7,881 nucleotides of DNA from contig JAEDEG010000114.1 of the NCBI GenBank assembly GCA_016293435.1, positions 1 to 7,881 of the forward strand, in the 5' to 3' direction. The translations under genes were made by a program, and so were the position numbers. Of this stretch, positions 5,956 through 7,881 are shown one piece after another. Every line of letters begins with the position of its first letter. Positions within the stretch are counted from its first letter, which is position 1. The notes under the pieces were generated by a model. That model did not search any database, was not told the DNA's origin, and worked only from the letters and a program-made list of their open reading frames with translations. This DNA is from Clostridia bacterium. GTDB taxonomy: Bacteria; Bacillota; Clostridia; UMGS1810.

Positions 5956-6903
5956 TTAGTTACATTCAGCCACGAGCGGACCTTCGAGCTCAGCAAGATA
6001 GAAAAGCTTGCCGGGGAGTGTGGGAATAAAACTGGAAGTAATCCACATATCGGGGCCGTAACGAAGAGTCATCCAGAAGCTCATACCCTGCCACTGCATA
6101 CCTCTGCCGAGAGCACCGTCACATCCGCCAATGGTGAAATCAGCCTGAAGGAAGAGACCGGGTCCGATTGTGTTGGCTCTGCAGGGAACAAGAGTTGTTC
6201 TCGACTTAAAGCTTGTGATAGCATTCTGCTCAATTGTGAGGGGGTGAAGCTTTGCACCGATGCGATGTGTTTGAGCTTTCCACTCGTCTACTGTTGCGTA
6301 TTCTGCTGCAAAATGAGGCTCCCAAAAGGCAATGTGACACATTCTGCCTATGCCGAATACAAGGCCGAGCTTAGCACCTTCTGCTTTGAGCTTAGCAATT
6401 TTTTCGGCATATGTGGGAAGATTTTCTTTGGTAGCAAAGTTTCTTTGGTTTTCGGGAACGGTGAGTTCGCCAAGGGGATTAAACAGAGCCTGCTTCATAG
6501 CATTCTGAAATGCAGCCGGATCGTCGGGAGCAAGGGTGTTGCCCTCTGAGTCTGCCCATTCGTCCATGTTGAAGGTGTATACATGGTCACATTTTACATT
6601 CCATGCTTTGAGGAAGTATACAGCCCATTTGTACATACCCATGGGACCAACAGGTAAAATGAGAGCAAGCTTTTCGCCTCTGTCTTTTGCGTTTTTGATT
6701 TGGATGGCAATTTCGTGACCCATATATGTATCAAACTCATAGATATTTTCACATCTTACGGGTTGAAAATCCTTGTGCCAAAAATCCTGCCTGTCTTCTA
6801 CTTTGTTTGCGGGGTCACAGCATTTGTCGATTTTTGCCATGTCCCATCCTTCGGGATAAAAGCCCTCCAAAAGTGAGCCTTTAACGGTATCCATGAAATC
6901 CAT
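5956..6903 (-). CDS. Divergent glucosamine-6-phosphate deaminase/isomerase-like protein (NagB superfamily)
   Basis: 315 residues against about 266 for E. coli NagB, with about 50 extra at the N-terminus. NagB turns glucosamine-6-phosphate into fructose-6-phosphate and ammonia. Matching features: FNMDEWAD with Asp114 (the NagB Asp72 base), FGIGRMCHIAFWEP with His190 (His143) and Glu195 (Glu148), and a C-terminal PGK with Lys299 near the NagB phosphate lysine. Two differences stand out: the NagB GIGVDGH motif reads GIGRMCH, so catalytic Asp141 is Met188, and the phosphate loop LPTGGTP reads LPVGPMG. The fold is likely kept but the substrate may differ. The ATG has AGGAGG (complement of 6913-6918) 9 bases upstream. 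It lies 156 bases after the PIG-L gene with repeat copy 2 between them, and no strong promoter is seen in the gap; a weak TTATTG-16-TATATT exists at the repeat edge. Confidence 0.8.
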   Translation of the reverse strand: MDFMDTVKGSLLEGFYPEGWDMAKIDKCCDPANKVEDRQDFWHKDFQPVRCENIYEFDTYMGHEIAIQIKNAKDRGEKLALILPVGPMGMYKWAVYFLKAWNVKCDHVYTFNMDEWADSEGNTLAPDDPAAFQNAMKQALFNPLGELTVPENQRNFATKENLPTYAEKIAKLKAEGAKLGLVFGIGRMCHIAFWEPHFAAEYATVDEWKAQTHRIGAKLHPLTIEQNAITSFKSRTTLVPCRANTIGPGLFLQADFTIGGCDGALGRGMQWQGMSFWMTLRYGPDMWITSSFIPTLPGKLFYLAELEGPLVAECN

Positions 6904-6939
6904 GATAAAATTCCTCCTTGAATATATTAATTAAATAAT

Positions 6940-7058
6940 TTTCAATAAGCGGCAAAGCCGCGTCATTCAACGTTTTCAGTGGGAGATTGAACTCCCACTG
7001 AAAAAATTAAATGTCACCCGCCGCCTATAGAGGCGGGGGACATCTTAATTTAGTTATA
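6940..7058 (-). repeat. 119-bp three-hairpin palindromic repeat, copy 2
   Basis: Reverse complement of 204-323 with one substitution and one single-base deletion, about 98% identity by eye. On the minus strand the order is hairpin A (7001-7051), hairpin B (TTTTCAGTGGGAG and its complement, about 6970-7001), and hairpin C (GCGGC-TTT-GCCGC, 6949-6961). It starts one base after the TAG stop of the PIG-L deacetylase gene and fills most of the gap before the deaminase-like gene. Flanking bases at both ends differ from those of copy 1, so the boundaries are sharp. Confidence 0.9.
7001..7051 (-). terminator. Hairpin A of repeat copy 2, terminator-like after the PIG-L gene
   Basis: Same hairpin as in copy 1, now with one mismatch (A to C in the first arm) and one bulge, followed on the minus strand by a run of six Ts. 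It would reduce read-through from the deacetylase gene into the deaminase-like gene. Being less perfect than copy 1, it may be leaky. Confidence 0.5.
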
Positions 7059-7059
7059 A

Positions 7060-7764
7060 CTACGGCAAAAGCCTTTGAGCCTGAACTTTGGGATATACCA
7101 AACATTCGCTGAATGCTTCGGCATATGCACAGTTAGACTGAAAGCCTCTGTACTTTGCACAGGTTCTTACAAAATCCGCAAAATCAATATGGTCATGGTC
7201 TCTCATCCATTTGAGCTGACTTTCGTGACATTCGAGCATTTCGATTTTTAAATCAATTTCGTTTGACACATCAACAAAATGGGTAGGTTCAAAACCGAGA
7301 CCGGCAAGGTTGTCCATATAATAAATGGGAGTAACCTTGGAAACAGCATCTACAGATGTTTTGTAGTGAGGCACGCTTGCTGCAAAGGAAGCGTCAAAAA
7401 CAAGACGCGACACTGCCACATGATCGGGCATGTAGTCGGTGGGTGCGTGGGTGATGATAAAATCGGGATCGGCTTCTCTGATAATATCAACCACCTTATC
7501 GCGCTGCTCTTTACTGCCTTCATAAACCATACAGTCACCGATATCGCAGGTTACAACCTTAATGCCTGCAAGTGCACCCGCATTTTTTGCCTCGCCGATG
7601 CGGATTTTGCGAAGCTCGGGCGGCTCGATAATTGCATGACCCAAATCGCCGTTTGCAACGTGACACACAGTAACGTTGTCGCCTCTTTTTACACACTTTG
7701 CGAGTGTACCGGCACAGTTTATTTCCATATCGTCGGGATGACATCCGATTGCAAGTACATTCAT
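7060..7764 (-). CDS. PIG-L/LmbE-family zinc N-deacetylase
   Basis: 234 residues, the normal size. The family removes N-acetyl groups from GlcNAc-type sugars in the cytoplasm (examples: BshB in bacillithiol synthesis, MshB, archaeal diacetylchitobiose deacetylase). The hallmark zinc and catalytic motif HPDD is at residues 9-12 in AIGCHPDDMEI; THAPTDYMPDH (105-115) gives the third zinc-ligand region with His115. There is no signal peptide. The ATG is supported by AAGGGG (complement of 7775-7780) 10 bases upstream. The next gene in the same direction is NagB-like, so a deacetylation then deamination route for an amino sugar is plausible. A bacillithiol role is also possible, but no bshA or bshC is present in the window. 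The last bases before repeat copy 2 are its stop codon, so the coding end is intact. Confidence 0.88.
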   Translation of the reverse strand: MNVLAIGCHPDDMEINCAGTLAKCVKRGDNVTVCHVANGDLGHAIIEPPELRKIRIGEAKNAGALAGIKVVTCDIGDCMVYEGSKEQRDKVVDIIREADPDFIITHAPTDYMPDHVAVSRLVFDASFAASVPHYKTSVDAVSKVTPIYYMDNLAGLGFEPTHFVDVSNEIDLKIEMLECHESQLKWMRDHDHIDFADFVRTCAKYRGFQSNCAYAEAFSECLVYPKVQAQRLLP

Positions 7765-7839
7765 TAAAAAATTACCCCTTTCCTATTGATTAATTATTAA
7801 TTATATGTTATCATTACCACATAGGTTTTTCAATACATA

Positions 7840-7868
7840 AATATACTTTATACTTATACTTTTGTAAA
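7840..7868 (-). promoter_or_regulatory. SigA-type promoter of the PIG-L gene
   Basis: On the minus strand: TTTACA (7863-7868), 17-base spacer, TATATT (7840-7845), giving a leader of about 70 bases. A second, weaker arrangement, TTGAAA-17-TAACAT (about 7804-7832), lies nearer the gene. The spacer carries short TATACT-like tandem repeats. Confidence 0.62.
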
Positions 7869-7881
7869 GTGAGTGAGAAAC

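Noticed and set aside
204..7058. Composite transposon bounded by the two repeats
   Set aside because: The elements lack transposase genes, terminal inverted repeats and a visible target duplication, and the enclosed genes look like ordinary chromosomal metabolism.
7279..7767. 162-codon + strand frame opposite the PIG-L gene
   Set aside because: The minus-strand frame carries the HPDD and PDH motifs and a good ribosome binding site; this frame is its antisense shadow.

Overview
The window looks like a stretch of an anaerobic Firmicutes (Clostridia) chromosome, probably an uncultured gut lineage near the Oscillospirales. This rests on strong AGGAGG-type ribosome binding sites, TTG starts, A/T-rich intergenic regions with consensus SigA promoters, a T-box leader, and protein types common in that group (QueT transporter, M19 dipeptidase, AspB-type aminotransferase, TrpB2). 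The species cannot be named from the sequence alone. No phage, plasmid, CRISPR, tRNA or rRNA gene is visible.

Layout, left to right: (1) the 3' end of a + strand queT-type transporter gene; (2) a 120-bp palindromic repeat (204-323) starting in its last codons; (3) a bidirectional terminator, then three minus-strand genes: a secreted papain-like cysteine-protease-like protein with two C-terminal Ig-like repeats (413-1528), an AspB-type aminotransferase (1679-2872), and an M19 dipeptidase whose best start is a TTG (2962-3897). The secreted-protein and aminotransferase genes each have a recognisable promoter. (4) A roughly 600-bp regulatory region (3898-4513) holds the dipeptidase leader and, on the + strand, a promoter, a Trp-type T-box (UGG specifier, UGGC acceptor bulge) with its terminator, and a possible 25-codon leader ORF overlapping the next start. 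(5) A stand-alone trpB of the TrpB2 type (4514-5887), closed by a terminator facing both ways. (6) On the minus strand, a divergent glucosamine-6-phosphate deaminase-like gene (5956-6903) downstream of a PIG-L/LmbE deacetylase gene (7060-7764), with a promoter at the right edge. Between these two lies a second, inverted copy of the repeat (6940-7058).

The middle genes fit amino-acid salvage: dipeptide hydrolysis, transamination, and tryptophan made from indole under control of uncharged tRNA-Trp. The right-hand pair fits amino-sugar use (N-deacetylation, then deamination or isomerisation), but the deaminase-like protein lacks one catalytic Asp of canonical NagB, so its substrate is uncertain.

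The most unusual structure is the pair of about 98% identical, inversely oriented 120-bp elements. Each has three hairpins and sits in the same orientation directly at the stop codon of the gene before it. They bracket 6.6 kb of sequence, split the deacetylase/deaminase pair, and could act as portable terminators or as endpoints for inversion.
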